64,000 nt of DNA from Lateolabrax maculatus (GCA_031216445.1 CM062218.1:6965001-7029000), one strand, 5' to 3'; counted from the stretch's first letter, positions 51,299-64,000 are shown. Made by a program: numbers and translations. The notes: a model not told the origin generated them from the sequence alone.

Positions 51299-51341
<43 letters not shown>
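51299..51341. repeat. (TG)21 microsatellite
   Basis: Uninterrupted TG dinucleotides. Confidence 0.95.
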
Positions 51342-51344
<3 letters not shown>

Positions 51345-51888
51345 TGTCCGAATACAAGCATGCTTACGTATGTGTGTTAGCGGGTGGTTAGTGTTCATTC
51401 TTACGTGTGCGTGTGCCCTGTTGCTGTGATGCGACTCAAGCTGGCGCCTCACCACATCACTGCCTCACCTTCTTAGTCATGTTAGCTCTTTGCCACAGCT
51501 GCTCACTGGCTGTTTACACTGACCTTGTCTGCACCGCTCAGCTCACCTGGGCTGCACTTCCTGCCACATACAGAAACTGTATCCGTCTAAATGTCATAAT
51601 ACCACAGGTACACACAGACAGGGGGAGCTGAGAGGAGCACACAAATGGTGCCATACGCATTCACACACGAATTCAGCGGCCAGTTGATTAGGTACACGTT
51701 GTTGAAACAAATACAAAAAAAGTCTTACCTTCAAGAAGTTCATTAAGTGTTGAGTCAACTTCATGATCGTTTTGGGGGATGTACTTTGTGGTGAAGGTAA
51801 ACTTCTTCATATCCATTTTTTTTTCAGTCAATTCTTCCAATCTTTTCTGTCCTTCTTGTGGACTACTGGATTATTTTACCTTTTGGTC

Positions 51889-51919
51889 ATATGTCTATGG
51901 TCATAACCCATAGACATAT
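51889..51919. repeat. 12-bp perfect inverted repeat with 7-nt loop
   Basis: Arms atatgtctatgg and ccatagacatat flank tcataac. The first base or two outside the arms do not pair. Confidence 0.9.
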
Positions 51920-53115
51920 AGAACAAATGGCAGTGGGTCACGGGTGGATATTGCTTCATTCTGGGGTTGGGAACAACTACAACCACTATACAATGCAGTG
52001 TTCTATTATATATGAGCATCTCTGTTATGCATGTGCTAGAAGCATTACTGTGATTATGTTCAGATTTAATGAAAGGGGTATTTGGCAAAACATACAGTCT
52101 TCTATTAAAAGACACTTCTTGTTAAATTTAGCATTTTTCCATTTTAAAAGGGGTTATGTAATTGGTAACATGTTCTGACTTGTGCTATGGAAAACTGATT
52201 TTAATTACTTGAGGTTAAATATATTCTCTTCCAAAAATAACATAATAATTCTGGTAATATGTGATACTTTATTGTAGGAGAGAAGAAAAAAAAACGAATT
52301 AATTTACTTGCTTGAGGATACAGAACAGGGTGCTGGCAGGGATTCAATATCTTTCTCAATGATACTTAAGAAGGGAGGTTCAGTACTTCTAAATCACAAC
52401 AAAACCCTGCCTGTCATATCACTTTCTGTAAACAGTCATGGAGCTTCTTCCTCTTGCTTTATGACTGCAGACTAATGAGACTGACCATGGCTGCAAACTT
52501 TTTGCAGACGCTCAGAGCTGAAAGAAGTGAGTTTGACTTTCTCATAACCCAGCACTGTCAGAGGATTTCAGCTATAGTAGGAAGAGCATTGTCACTTTGT
52601 CCTATCTAAACAGTGTATGTGTGTCTGAGTGTGTCAATGTCACAGGCCAAACAATTCCTTACTCTCTGAGAGCTTTATACTCTGCTGCTTCAGACATCAC
52701 AGGCCTTTGACACCCACGGCTGTGGGTCTATTCTGTCAGATGCTCCCCACAAGTAGCGCCAGAGTGGCAGTCTCCACACCGACACACGAAAAATATGAAC
52801 TTCTACTGAGGTGAACCAGCCGGGGAAGGAGAGTTGAAGAGAGGAGCCATTAGGGAGGGAGGGAGCGGCAAAAAGAAATATGGAACGCAAAGCGATAGAG
52901 ACAAGGGAAGAATAAAAGCATTAGGCTAAAGGCTCACAAGCAGGAAGAGGACTGTATTAAATAATTTCCTCCTTGCCAACATTTCACCAGGCTTCAAGAT
53001 TCAAATTACCTTGGCTGCTTTTTCACTTTCTTTATGACAGCTTGCTTTTTTACATTAATGTCCAGACTCCTTTACAGTGTGCTGTACATTTTTATTTAAA
53101 GGCCTGTGTCTGCAC

Positions 53116-53152
53116 AAACACACACACACAAACACACACCCACACACACACA
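53116..53152. repeat. interrupted (CA)n microsatellite
   Basis: CA dinucleotides with AA and CC interruptions. Further CA runs follow at about 53326-53376 and 53504-53536. Confidence 0.9.
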
Positions 53153-54549
53153 TTGCAGGACACACACTCATATAGACATATACAAGCAGTTTAAAAAACT
53201 AGGTCGTGTATGTTCGGGTTATTAAAACCAGACTATGTGTTTGGTGAAAGGCCAACCAGCATATGGTTATGGGATCCATCAGAGCGCAGAATGGCATCTA
53301 CAGCTAATAAGCAGTCAAACACATGCATGCACACACACAGTCACACAAACACACGTCCGCGCACACACACACACTCATACAATTGTGAAATATAAGCCAG
53401 CATCACCACACCCTGAGAATGTGCAGCATTACACTCCCTGCCAGAGACCACATTTAATGAGACTGTAAGGGACCACTAGCTGAGGAGAATGTACCTAGAG
53501 ACAGCACGCACACGCACGCACACACACACACACACAAAAACATTAATTAAGGTCTATTCCTCCAATGGATAATTACTTTGCTGCATGCATATCACTATAG
53601 AAATGTTTGTGCACAGAGGTACTGAAAAGTATTCTGCTATAGAATCCATACAGCAGGTGGGTACACAATGTAATACTATCATCCCAGAGCTAAACTATTT
53701 AAATGAGAACATGAAGCTGCACTTTCAAGCACTGCAGACACACGTGCTTTATATTATTCTAAAGGGAAAATGTATCTGTTATACTGTTATATGATAGAGT
53801 GGTAATTGGTTGGATCACTTTCATGCAAGGTATGCAGAAATATGCCTCTGTAAGCAAGAGACTCTGGTTCTGCTTGCATGTCAGTTTGTATTTCTTTGTT
53901 AACATCTTTGCAGTACAATGCATAGTACATATGTGTATGTATGCACATGTACTACACAGTATATGTCTGTGAAATCTTTAGTACGGTATGTGAAAGTGGA
54001 GATGTCTTTGCAGTCAGAAAGAGGTTGTACTATTAGGTCAATTTAAAGGGTTGGTTCACCCAAACTACTTTGAACTATTTACTATATAGTACATACTGCA
54101 TATAGTTAGTATGAGTATGGAGCTGTGACACAGTGGTGGGCAGGAAAGAAATGCTGCTATTAATTGTGGAAAAAGGTAATTTTGACTAAAAACATAATTC
54201 CACCTTTATTGTACTGTGGTGGGTGTATTGCAGTGAGGGGGGTGTAGAGAAGGAGGACGAGGGTTCAGGATAGAAAGGTGTAATTGTGGAGGCTTCCATG
54301 TACAGGGAGGAGAAAGAGGAATGAAAAGAAGTGAGTACAGACATTGCCTATCTCAAGCTCTTTCTCATCACTGTTGCTGAGTTACAAAGTGGGAGTAGCT
54401 CCTGCTTCTGAAGTTTCTTTATTTTTAATTTGTTCTTTTAATGTTATCTTCAATGTCACTTAAATTTAATGATCCTATAGGTTTATGCAATGGCCACCAG
54501 TTTTAATTATTTCACCTTAATATCTTTTTTTCTGTCACTTTGGAATTGC

Positions 54550-54745
54550 AGAGGGCTCTAAATACTGCATTACCCACGAGCCCCAGCCGCCGTCGCCTCG
54601 GAGAAGAAGCTAGTCAGAGAAGCGAATCAGATCAGTAGTGAATTCTAAAAGCTTTGTAGTTGCAGTTGGGAACAAAACACAGTGCCATCGTAGCTGAATT
54701 CATCCAAAATTGACCCAGAATTCAAAAGTGAATTGTACCGTCAAC
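54550..54745 (+). repeat. dispersed repeat family D
   Basis: Contains 'aatactgcattacccacgag', 'gagaagaagctagtcagaga', 'gttgcagttgggaacaaaac' and 'gctgaattcatccaaaattg', parallel to the copy at 35025. Confidence 0.7.
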
Positions 54746-57459
54746 TTGTTATCAAAGAAGCAAACAGTTTGCAACACAGTTGGTAATCTTTTGCAATGAT
54801 GATTCAACCAGGAGCATCACTTAACTTTTGTCGATGGAAAAAAATGATGAGGCACCTGAAACCACTGCTGCTATGACAACTACAGTATAACTGCCCAGCC
54901 CTAAAACTACTGTTACCATTACAGTACCATGTCAAGGATCATTAAGTTCACTTTTAAGCTTTTTCTACCTCATTTCCGCTCTACTCTCCCTCTTGCTTCA
55001 TCTTGTCTTTGTCATTACCTCGTAACTCACCTGACTTTAATTCCTCCTCCCCTCCCTTCCTCTCACTGTCTTTATTCTGAGATTTTAAATTCCAGCCCCT
55101 GAAGTCATCCGGGGCTTGGGCACTCAGCCAGGACAGTGAGCAGTGTTTAAATCTGTCTATTCTCTTCCTGAAGAAGCTGTCTTCTGGATCTGCCCTATAG
55201 GCAGATGGAGAGAAAAAGAAAAAGCGTTAAAAAGTGCAGAGGGGTTTGCGGGGGTATGACAAATGACAATGAGTCAGGAAATGGCTTTGTAAAAAGCCAG
55301 CATTATTCATAAAGTACTTAAATTGTTTGGATCTTGAATATTCATATACCTGCAACCAAATCTGCAGCTTGGGGGCTTTTAAGAGGCACTGAATGTATGT
55401 AGGAGAGGAAGCTTTAGAGATGCCATGGAATAAACAGAGCGTTACTGCAAAACTGCTTTAACTGTATGCATTCTCAAGAAATCATAATAGATAAACCGCC
55501 GCTTAGTTAAGGATGCATTCATGGGTATTCTTACTTATACATATATAGTGGATAGGACTTAAGTATAAGTATATGAATATAAAACCTTTTTTCCTTTACA
55601 AGGGTAAGGTTACAATCCAGATGGCAAAAAAGAATGGGCTAATAACTTTCCAGTCACAACTGATCCTTTCCCAAAGGATTTTATAATAGAGTGAGAGGTT
55701 TCAGGCAGCCACGGAAAACCTAAACCGATCTATAAATTAGCTTGCAGGTCTTGTGGTCAGCTAAGCCGGGGGGCTGACGGCACTGATTTGTGCCAATAAG
55801 TCTCAGGTCCGACAGGCTCACGGCTGGGTATCCATGTCGTTTTTTTCACCACATCGCTCTCTCATTTCCTTGTGCTTTTTGTCATACTCCTTATTTTTTC
55901 CCTCCCTTACTGCGTGTTTAATATTGTGGCTTTTGGGTCTCTGCTGCTATTGTGGTTCATAGATGGCTCCTGCTGATATTCATCATCCCGTGGTCCGTCT
56001 GCATTGCTGTCTCACTCGCTCTCTCTTCATTGCCTTGATGAATGGATAGTCCACTGTAACCCGACCCGTGTCTCTTCCCTGCATACCGGAATAATAACAT
56101 GTATATGGAGGAAATGTAGACGGGTCACTGGGGCTGTGACCCGCTGTCTGCTCAGGGTCACGACCTCTGTGTGACTTCAACTTAAGATCTAAACATAACT
56201 CGTGGTGGCGCCTTGGGAAACAAGGGGTTACTGGATCTGCTGTGGCACATCTTCAGACAGCGAAGGCGAGTGTCTGTAGTCGGTGGTATTTTTAACCATA
56301 ACGCCCCAAAATAACTTACAAATCATTGCAACACGGAAGCTGCGCCTGACTACAAAAGCTGTTTGTGGCAACATCCTGAAACTTTTATGAGGTGAAAAAT
56401 GTTTTGCTCTTTGAAGAAAATAGTCTTAATAACTCATTATATCATTTATTATTCTCAGCATACACTAGAGGAATGATATCATCGTGTGGCTGACTGATCT
56501 GTCATCACATTAAATCATTATTATGTCTTTAACTAATTTACCCTCAAATAACCCTGTCTTTAAAGACTGACTAATGCCTCACTGATGTCTATTAGTTCTT
56601 CCTGTGCTGTGACTAATGATGACCCCGTCTCCAAGTGTTTCCTTGGCTCCAGCCAGTTTGAACTCTGACCTCTGTGACAACATGGTTGACACTGTGTCTA
56701 TACCAGCTGTTGGTATAAATATTTAGTGCTAATCACCTGCAGTGAGAGATCATGAGTGAGAGGCGGACTAAGACAGAGTGCAGAGAGAATGCTATTTATT
56801 AACCGTGTCTGCCCTTGTGATAGATTATTCAGCCCCTGCCATATAATCTTAAACAGTATATGATAGGGATAGCTTTATCTATGTATCATGAATGTTTTTG
56901 GCCTGCGTGAAATTCATTTAAATGAGGTCAGTCCGTCGAACCAGCCGTGCTCCAGCTAAAAAGTAGATCCTTCCACAGCTTTTGCTGGACAACAACAAGA
57001 CGTCATCTGGCAAGGCGCTGCAGTGGCCAATCAAATAAGAGCAGGAAAAGACTGTGTAACGCAAGAAATATTTCTAATGTTTACTTTGTGGTTGCTTCTA
57101 AGGATAAAATATTTGCTGTCGTGATAATTCTAAAAACCTATTTGTATCTGAGAAACCTTCAAATTCGCAGATCTGTCACTTAAACTGGACTTCCTGGATC
57201 TCTTTTTAAAATTTAAAAAACAGCCTAACATAAATGCAAGACTTCTCCCACCAGAAAAACAACAGGGAGTTTGTTGAAATGTTTAAAAGGACCTGCTGTG
57301 TGTATAGCTCAAGCTTTTGAGATCATCAAAATAATGACCATCTTCTCTCAGTCGCAAAGATGGGAGTAGGGAGACAAAGCATGAAGGCAATGTTTCCCTT
57401 ACGTTTACCCAAGTAGCTTCAGATGCCTAAAGTTAACCAAATCTTAAAGCAGTATTAAC

Positions 57460-57755
57460 TGATTGTTTCGGACACTTTGGGGCGGTGCAAGAAGCTGTGG
57501 ACACAGCAATGTCATTTTGCCACCTTTAGAGTTTATGGGGTGAACTCAACTCTTAGCTCTGTTTTGGTTTCCACTGACCCCTGTGGGAAATATCTTTGGG
57601 TATCGGTCTTAAGCTGCTAAATGCTCCACTATGATCACCAGCTAGTCGTTTACTTTGTCAGCCGCTCGGTGTTGAGCAGGTAGTGTACAGTGGGTTTGAA
57701 GAGCTGCCTGCTGTGGCCAAAACTGACAGTACAAGAGCTGAGAGTGAACAAAAAC
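57460..57755 (-). repeat. dispersed repeat family C, minus orientation
   Basis: The reverse complement reads 'aaacccactgtacactacct', 'caacaccgagcggctgacaa' and 'agctggtgatcatagtggag', ending 'catttagcagc', aligning with the copies at 36836 and 46234. Small minus-strand frames here are repeat-derived. Confidence 0.75.
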
Positions 57756-59510
57756 AGTAAAGCTGCAGTCAGCAAAAACTAAACATAAGCTGGAAGACAC
57801 TAAAACATTAATTAAAGCTGAGAGGAACTCCAGGGTCAGGCAATAAGTCTCTGTTGGTTCATCATGAGCGACCCCTTTCACATACTCATTCATCCTATTG
57901 TTACTATAAAATATAAGCTTTAACTATATAGATGCAACAGATAAGAAAAGACTCATGAGTAATTTTTAGAATAATTTATGGGTTATTTTTGTTGTTTAAG
58001 TATAAGGACCTGCTGGTAATCCACGTCAAACAAATGGGTGCAGTTCACAACAGTGTCAACAAGCAGAACAAATTCCCTAACTATAAGAGTACAACCTATG
58101 GTCTTGTCCTTATTTTCATCATCAGCAGTTAAAAGTGCAGTTATACACCATTTTCATTTTCCAATTCAAAGTTCAGAGTAACCTGAAACACAAGCCTGTT
58201 ATCATCTCTCTGGAACCACACAGATCTGACTCCAACTCCCCTCACTGCCTTTTTTTCCGTGTCTTTCCATCAGCATTTTTACTGGAATACTACTTGAAGT
58301 AATAGTCCACAACTGTCAAATTCAATTGATTCAATTTACAAGGAGTTATTGAAGCACATAATACAAACAGTGAAAACCATCATTACTAGCTTTTAGTTAA
58401 CATTTATTCTTTCTTACCCCAGCTATTTAACAACCATGACGGTTTTATTACCAACCCTGCACTGTAATAGGCCTCTATTGTTAAGAAGCCATGTGGCCTT
58501 GGGCTAGTGGGCTGGTTTAAAGATGGATCTGGTCTACGTGTGCTGTTAATATAATCTTCTAATGTGCGTCTGTGAAAATGTCACCATGGCCTGGAGCTGC
58601 ACTGTATGTTCTCAGCCTCAGTACCTGTACCTACAGGTAGGCTGTGATATCACTAGGAATAATTCAAAACTATACTTAAGGGTATATACAGTATATTAAT
58701 TTTGCCAGCAACAGGCTTCAGCGTACATGTCATGTTTGATAACATCATCAAAAAATAAGTGGAATGTGATTTATGGGCACATGTATCAAAGATTTTCATT
58801 CATCTCTTTGTTCTGTATTGAAACATGATATAATGACTCTCTCCATAAGTCATAGAGCACTGTGCTTCGAGCAGTTTGCTATCCTTCAAAGCACTCTGCA
58901 GAGGAAAACTAGGGTACATGCTGGCTAAATGTGTTGCTGCCCTTGACAAACAGCAAGACATTTGGGGCAGCCTTAGAGAATACAAGTATGACAACTCTTA
59001 ATCGATCTGTGCTTTTTCCTGCTAACATATGCAGTGAAGCAAATGCTCAGAATATATCATGTGACTAAAATACATTCACCACCTTGTCCTCGCTGCAACT
59101 TTCCCCTTCCTCTCCAGAGTTTTGTCAGGGTTTGGGCACATTAGGTCTCCTGTCAACAATCAGTTACGTCAACTTATGACTTTCGGGAAAATATAGTTTT
59201 CTCTTTTATTATATTTCAGTTTTATCATTGTATCATTTGGCCTATGGTGTTTATTATATTGTCTGTTTTACTGAGATCCATATTTCTACAATGAACATGT
59301 GTTTCATGGAAATCCAATAGACAATAAAGAGTCTTGGATTTGAAACTGCATGGTCCCGGCACTGGGGTCTTTAGGTAGAACAGAAATATCAGATGCAGCC
59401 AAGTGTGCAGTCAGTGCCTCACGCAATGTCAAATGCTGGGGGCATGCTGCCACTGTCCCATGAGACACTGGACAGTCAGCTCAGTAAAGAACAAGAGGTC
59501 AGAGTACATG

Positions 59511-59511
<1 letters not shown>

Positions 59512-59563
<52 letters not shown>
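59512..59563. repeat. (GT)26 microsatellite
   Basis: Long GT run just outside the left arm of the long inverted repeat. The right arm also ends near a short GT-rich stretch (about 60625-60642), so the run may have grown from the arm's own end. Confidence 0.95.
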
Positions 59564-59564
<1 letters not shown>

Positions 59565-59575
59565 CAGAAGACAAG

Positions 59576-60634
59576 ACACACGTACATATGCTCTTTTTTT
59601 ATTATAATTATTATTATTTACTAGAAGTGCTGCATGTGTGTATGTATGTGCATATGTGTGTGATTAGTACACACCAGCCACGCGTGACTCCTAACACAGG
59701 TGTACGTGTGCGGCTGTTTGTGCATCCTGCGACTGCAAGTGCACATGCATGCGGACGTGTGACTCTTAACCCAGGCTTCAGCTGCCAGACCCAAGTCAAC
59801 ACTGTTATCACAGACGCAGGAGAAAACCAGCCATGTTTCTAAATGTGGACCACATCAACAGCCTAGTATGATTCATTATTGTTGCTTTATCTGTTTTCAT
59901 CATTTATGTAGCTTTATTTAAGTTTTTAAAAATCAGTCTTTAGGCCAGAAAAACACATATGTTTCTGAGGAAAAGGAAAGCTTAGTTGTTATGAGCTCTA
60001 AAACGCCGATAGCACACTTTCCAGATAAAAGCATGCTGAAATGCTGAGAAGAGTTTTAGTCTAAAACCTTAACTCAACTTTCCTTAAACAAAGACACTGA
60101 CTTAACTTTAAAAAGAAAAAGAGGTTAGTCCACTTAGTTTGAAGGAAATATGTTCTTACGCAGAATGCTGGAAAAATATAACCAGACAATGGTAATTCTG
60201 AAGCTGAAGAAAATATACATGAGGCCAGATTTCAACCGACAACATTATGTAATTATGCATTACCACTACACTACTATGGCCAAGCACTAATTCTGAGTAT
60301 TTCTGTCCTGACGAAATGACAAAACAGATAAAACAACAATAATGAATCATACAGGCTCTATTAATGTGATCCACATTTACATAAAACAACTGGTTTTCTC
60401 CAGCCTCTGTGATAACAGTGTTTGTGTCAGCTAAAGCCTGGGTTAAGTGTCACACGTGTTTACGCACGTGTACGTGCAGCCACAGGATGCGCACACAGAC
60501 GTACGTAAACGCGCACGCTTAAGTGTAAGGAGTCACACGTGTGAATGCATGCATGATGTGTACTAACCACGCACAGACATACACAAATGTGGAACTTTTA
60601 GTAAATAATCACGCGAGCATATGAACGTGTGTGC
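59576..60634. repeat. long inverted repeat, two arms of about 325 bp around a 409-bp spacer
   Basis: The left arm (about 59576-59904), read as reverse complement, aligns with the right arm (about 60314-60634). Shared blocks in order: 'caacaataatgaatcatac', 'tccacattta', 'ctggttttctcc', 'tctgtgataacagtgtt', 'aagcctgggttaag', 'gtcacacgt', 'caggatgc', 'ggagtcac', 'gtgtactaa', 'tagtaaataat' and 'gagcatatg'. The arms differ at many positions and by small indels, so the duplication is not recent. Confidence 0.8.
60223..60281 (-). mobile_element. tRNA-like head of a SINE or tRNA pseudogene
   Basis: On the minus strand 'tagtgtagtggtaatgc' resembles a tRNA A box and D arm. About 25 bases on, 'gtcggttgaaatctggc' resembles a B box and T arm that can form the five-pair stem GTCGG/CTGGC with G-T pairs. 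The unit is about 58 bases, shorter than a full tRNA, with B-box mismatches, so it is not a working tRNA gene. It lies in the spacer of the long inverted repeat. Confidence 0.45.
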
Positions 60635-61009
60635 GTGTGTGTAACTTGCAGGGAAAATAAAAAGAACATACAGAAGCAATATCATAAAGGAATGGGAAGA
60701 AAAAATGTGGTGGCTGGCTTCCTCTTTTGCTGATGTGTGAGACTTACAAGTAGCCTAATTCAACAGAAAGTTACTTTTTTTGTACAGGTTTTCTATTTTA
60801 CAGGTGTGCCTTACTTACGTTACTGTATTGTTCATATCTGACATCAAAATATGGCAAGAAGAGTTTGTTACATTAGTTTGCTCAGAGGCAAAAATCAAAA
60901 AAAGTAAGATGTTAAATGTGCTACAACAAAATGCCTACAGGAGTGTACAGTGAGTGTTGGATGAGAAGATCAATTCCAGTCTTGTGCCTGTTTGTTTAGT
61001 TTGAAGTGG

Positions 61010-61225
61010 AGGAAACAGCTAGCCTGGTTCTGTCCAAGGCTTAAAAATGCACCTACTATCACCTCTAAAGCTCACTGATATGTTATATCTGCACAAAAGA
61101 TATGTATGAAATGTAAAGACGAGCGTTTTTGGTTTTACGAGGAGTAGTAATTTCTTGTGGCCAGGATCAGTGACTTCCTGGAGCCTTGTTGTTACAATGA
61201 GATTGCCAGGCAACCAGTGGAGCCT
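61010..61225 (+). mobile_element. family B MITE, internal fragment
   Basis: Reads 'ggaaacagctagcctggttc', 'cacctctaaagctcactgat' and 'ccaggatcagtgacttcctg'. A short separate piece with 'caactctcagcaagaaagca' lies at about 61755-61785 in the minus sense, so the element may have been split by about 500 bp of other DNA. Confidence 0.65.
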
Positions 61226-64000
61226 CCACAACATACTTGCCACACAGAAATTAGAGAGGTATCGACCTTTTCATCATCAAGGCGTCAGTATGCTTCAAAT
61301 TACGTGCTTTCTTGGATCGACAAATAGCTCCCTGAAACTACACAACTTTCCAACACTGGAATTGTGGGGCTACATCCGACAGTTTTACCAACTTTCCAAA
61401 CCTGACAATTGCCAGGTGTGCAGAGGTAAGAAAGTAGGGTTGAAATGAGTTTGAACTTCTATCTAAAGCTCTGTTTTTTCCCCCCATTCTTCACACAATT
61501 ACTTCCATCACTTTTTGGTGTGTACAACTGGATACAACACTTTGAATGCCTCCAAGGAGGGACTGCAGAAAAGTGTGTGCTGTTACAGACAATTTGTACA
61601 ATTGATTACGTCTTGCCCTTCTCTATGACAGCAGTCTTTTCAACCCACCTTTAAGTTTGGCTTTTTGGAACAGCAATAAACACTTTTGCTTTTAGTCATG
61701 GTTGGATGACACTTTGTTTGACCTACATAGTTTTGAGCATACCCTCGCCTCAACTCTCAGCAAGAAAGCATATTTCCTAATTTTCCTTTTATATTGGAGT
61801 AAGACGGGGATCTTAAAAAGGTTTCTTATAAATTAATATTAACCTATCATCCTCAGTGGTTCATAATGTTAAAAAGTATTAACATTGACCCACTAAATTA
61901 CCTGGGTAACTGAGCTACGAACCAATTACTCCATGCATAAAAAATAAAATGACTTAAAAGTCACACTGTAAGGATATCAAATGCTAGTTTTTTTTTTGCT
62001 TAAGATCATCATATGGTGGCAATTAAAGCAATCACATAGTGTAGCAGCTACTATAGGTATATTGAGAGTGTTGTTTGTTAACCAGAAAGAGTCAAGTAAA
62101 ATGTGTGGGTGCTTATTCCCAGTCTGATCATTGTTATTTCAGGGCTGTCCTCATGTCAGACCGAATCACTGAATCCCCTTTGATCTGGGTTCTCTGAAGC
62201 AGCCCACATGGCTTAACATTCAGAGGGTATATTTACCTTTCTAAGTGAGGTGAAAAAAAAGTGTCCTCATTAATAATGGTGGATTGTTTTGTCTCTGAGC
62301 TGTCTGCCTGGCAGAAAACAGAGACGTGCATCCATCCAGAATGGGCTATGATAGGCCAGCGGTAGCACATTTAGCAGCACTGCTAATCTGAATATCAGAC
62401 CCAAACATTCATCTTGCATAAGTAGCGGCATGAAAGCCGCTTATATTTTGAAAAGAGAAGGGGTTAGACTGAAATGGAAAAGGTGTGTTTGTGTGTGAGC
62501 ACTCATACATGTGTGCATACGTGTGTTTGCATACATGCATATCAGTATCCCTGCACAGCTGAGGGAAGGGGAGTTTTGCAGGATTGAATTACACTAGTTG
62601 AACTTTGCAGTCTAATATGTTTTGGTGAGTGAGGTAAATCACATAGAGGGGTGACTGCTGTCAGGAAGGTGATACTTCGAACAGCACCAAGGGTCATGGA
62701 GGAGAGTGAAGAGGCCTGAACACTCATACATGATAATTTTTGTTTCTTTTTTGGTGAACTGAAAAATCATTGCCCTGTAATGTATGCTCTGTAATCCCTT
62801 CTGAGGCAGCACAGAACCTCCTGTCTAATCTCTCAGACCCATGACTCATCGACTTACTGCCTCACTACAAGGCAGCTTTTTATTATCAGATTTTTTTTTT
62901 CTTCTTCATGTGGCGCAATGGGAAGCTTAATGCGTCTTTTGATTTTGATTAAAGTGCATTTATATTAGTGCAGCACAGAGAGAAAAAGAGATACTGAATC
63001 TATGAATTTCAATATGGAGAACCCCCATCTGATCTGTGTGCTGCAGCCACATGCCACGGCGGAATGTGGGCTTATTGCAGCAGGTACTGCAGGTATGAGG
63101 GGATTGTCCTCAAGCTATACAATTGGCTTTTGTGTTTTTATTACGCTAATGTGAAGTGGTCTTCAGGGAATGTGTGTCGAGTCTGGCGCTGATGTCATTT
63201 CAAAAACGCAATTTCGGACATGAAAAGTGGCGTGGTGCTTGATATGATGAGCATGTTTCATAACGCTCGGTATCACTAATCTCATTTTGATTGTATTGAA
63301 ACATTTGGAAAAAAAAGGGAGTTGTTGTTTAATCTTAATACATAATCACACTGTGTAATAGTGTTTTTCAACCACCTGTAGATTTGAAACAAGTCTTCCA
63401 AATATTAAAATGTGTGTTTTTGTAATTGCTCTGCAGAGCAAGACATGACACCCGTATCCACAAAGCAACATCATCTTTCCACAACTGTTACAAATCACCA
63501 TTAAAAAAATAAAAAGCGTTTTCTGAGATGACACCACTCTGGTTAACGCTTGGTTAGGTTTAGACACAAAAGGAACTTGGTTAGGTTAAAAGAAAGGCAT
63601 CTACATCTTGACAAGGTTAAAAGGAACCAATGTTGAGTGTCTGCAGAGAACTGGAAATGATCATATGTTGTTATTGTGCTCTTGCTGTTGTGTTTCTTGG
63701 AAGGAGAGTCTTATTTGAAGGGTGGCTGCTCCCTCCTTCACCGAGGATGGCAGCTGTAGTCAGCTTGGATTAACAGCAGTTACAATGAATCATGGCAAAA
63801 ACATGTCAAAACATATCCATAGAGCGTCTTAAACCAGTCAACCGGCACAATTAAGGTAATCCAGGTAACTGTCGTGTCGGGGGGATAATCCTGCAGGGGT
63901 TCTTCACTACAAGCTACCACTTTTACAAACAAGTAGTCATGTGATTCATTATTATTAGAAGAAGTATTGATTACAGCTGCTTTAAAGCCTACAGCTGAAT

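Larger units (their letters stand above)
50780..64000. other. intergenic DNA, no gene recognised
   Basis: Contains (TC)n and (TG)n runs, a 12-bp-stem hairpin at 51889, repeat copies (D at 54550; C on the minus strand at 57460; B at 61010) and the long inverted repeat at 59576-60634. A unique, GC-balanced block lies near 62895-63300. No exon of a known gene seen on either strand. Confidence 0.6.

Noticed and set aside
54125..54140. cacagtggtgggcagg as the missing terminus of a hAT-like MITE
   Set aside because: It only shares CAGTGGTGG. The following bases do not match the element's other end and it lies 21 kb from the MITE fragment.
20831..64000. Exons of carboxypeptidase Q (cpq), the gene after SDC2 in mammals
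   Set aside because: I looked for translated versions of its conserved metal-site and substrate regions on both strands and found none. The gene may start beyond the window or be elsewhere in this genome.

Overview
The window is vertebrate nuclear DNA, most likely from a spiny-rayed (percomorph) teleost. It has intron-split genes with GT/AG borders, many long CA/GT microsatellites, and several copies of dispersed repeat families that I recognise as common in percomorph genomes. There is no sign of bacterial or viral organisation. Species assignment is inference, because no database search was possible.

One gene is clearly present: syndecan-2 (sdc2) on the + strand. Four coding exons (12415-12529, 13247-13407, 15384-15513, 18244-18407) join with compatible phases (0/1, 1/0, 0/1, 1/stop) into 189 residues. 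These comprise an acidic ectodomain with Ser-Gly glycosaminoglycan attachment sites, a single membrane span, and the syndecan-2 cytoplasmic tail ending in the PDZ ligand EFYA. The first exon (5' UTR and signal peptide) was not found, so bases 1-12414 are read as part of a long intron 1. The 3' UTR probably runs to a poly(A) signal at 20806, giving a tail of about 2.4 kb, with a possible proximal signal at 18686.

From about 20.8 kb to the end (about 43 kb) I found no exon of a recognisable gene. In mammals CPQ follows SDC2. I looked for its conserved catalytic peptides on both strands and did not see them, so this is read as intergenic DNA. It holds repeat copies (families called A-D here), a Tc1-like transposase relic (32.1-32.3 kb), the 3' half of a hAT-like MITE (32.6-32.9 kb), a 1-kb long inverted repeat enclosing a tRNA-like SINE head (59.6-60.6 kb), microsatellites, and some unique GC-richer blocks that could be conserved non-coding elements.

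The most interesting points are: sdc2 exon 4 is bracketed within about 200-290 bp by oppositely oriented copies of one MITE family, a layout that could favour exon skipping or circular RNA; the inverted repeat at 59.6-60.6 kb; a 28-bp perfect palindrome with paired SOX-like half-sites in intron 1; a long imperfect hairpin at 27.7 kb; and two small orphan exon-like segments at 34.3 and 50.7 kb. I found nothing that I can call a new biological system.
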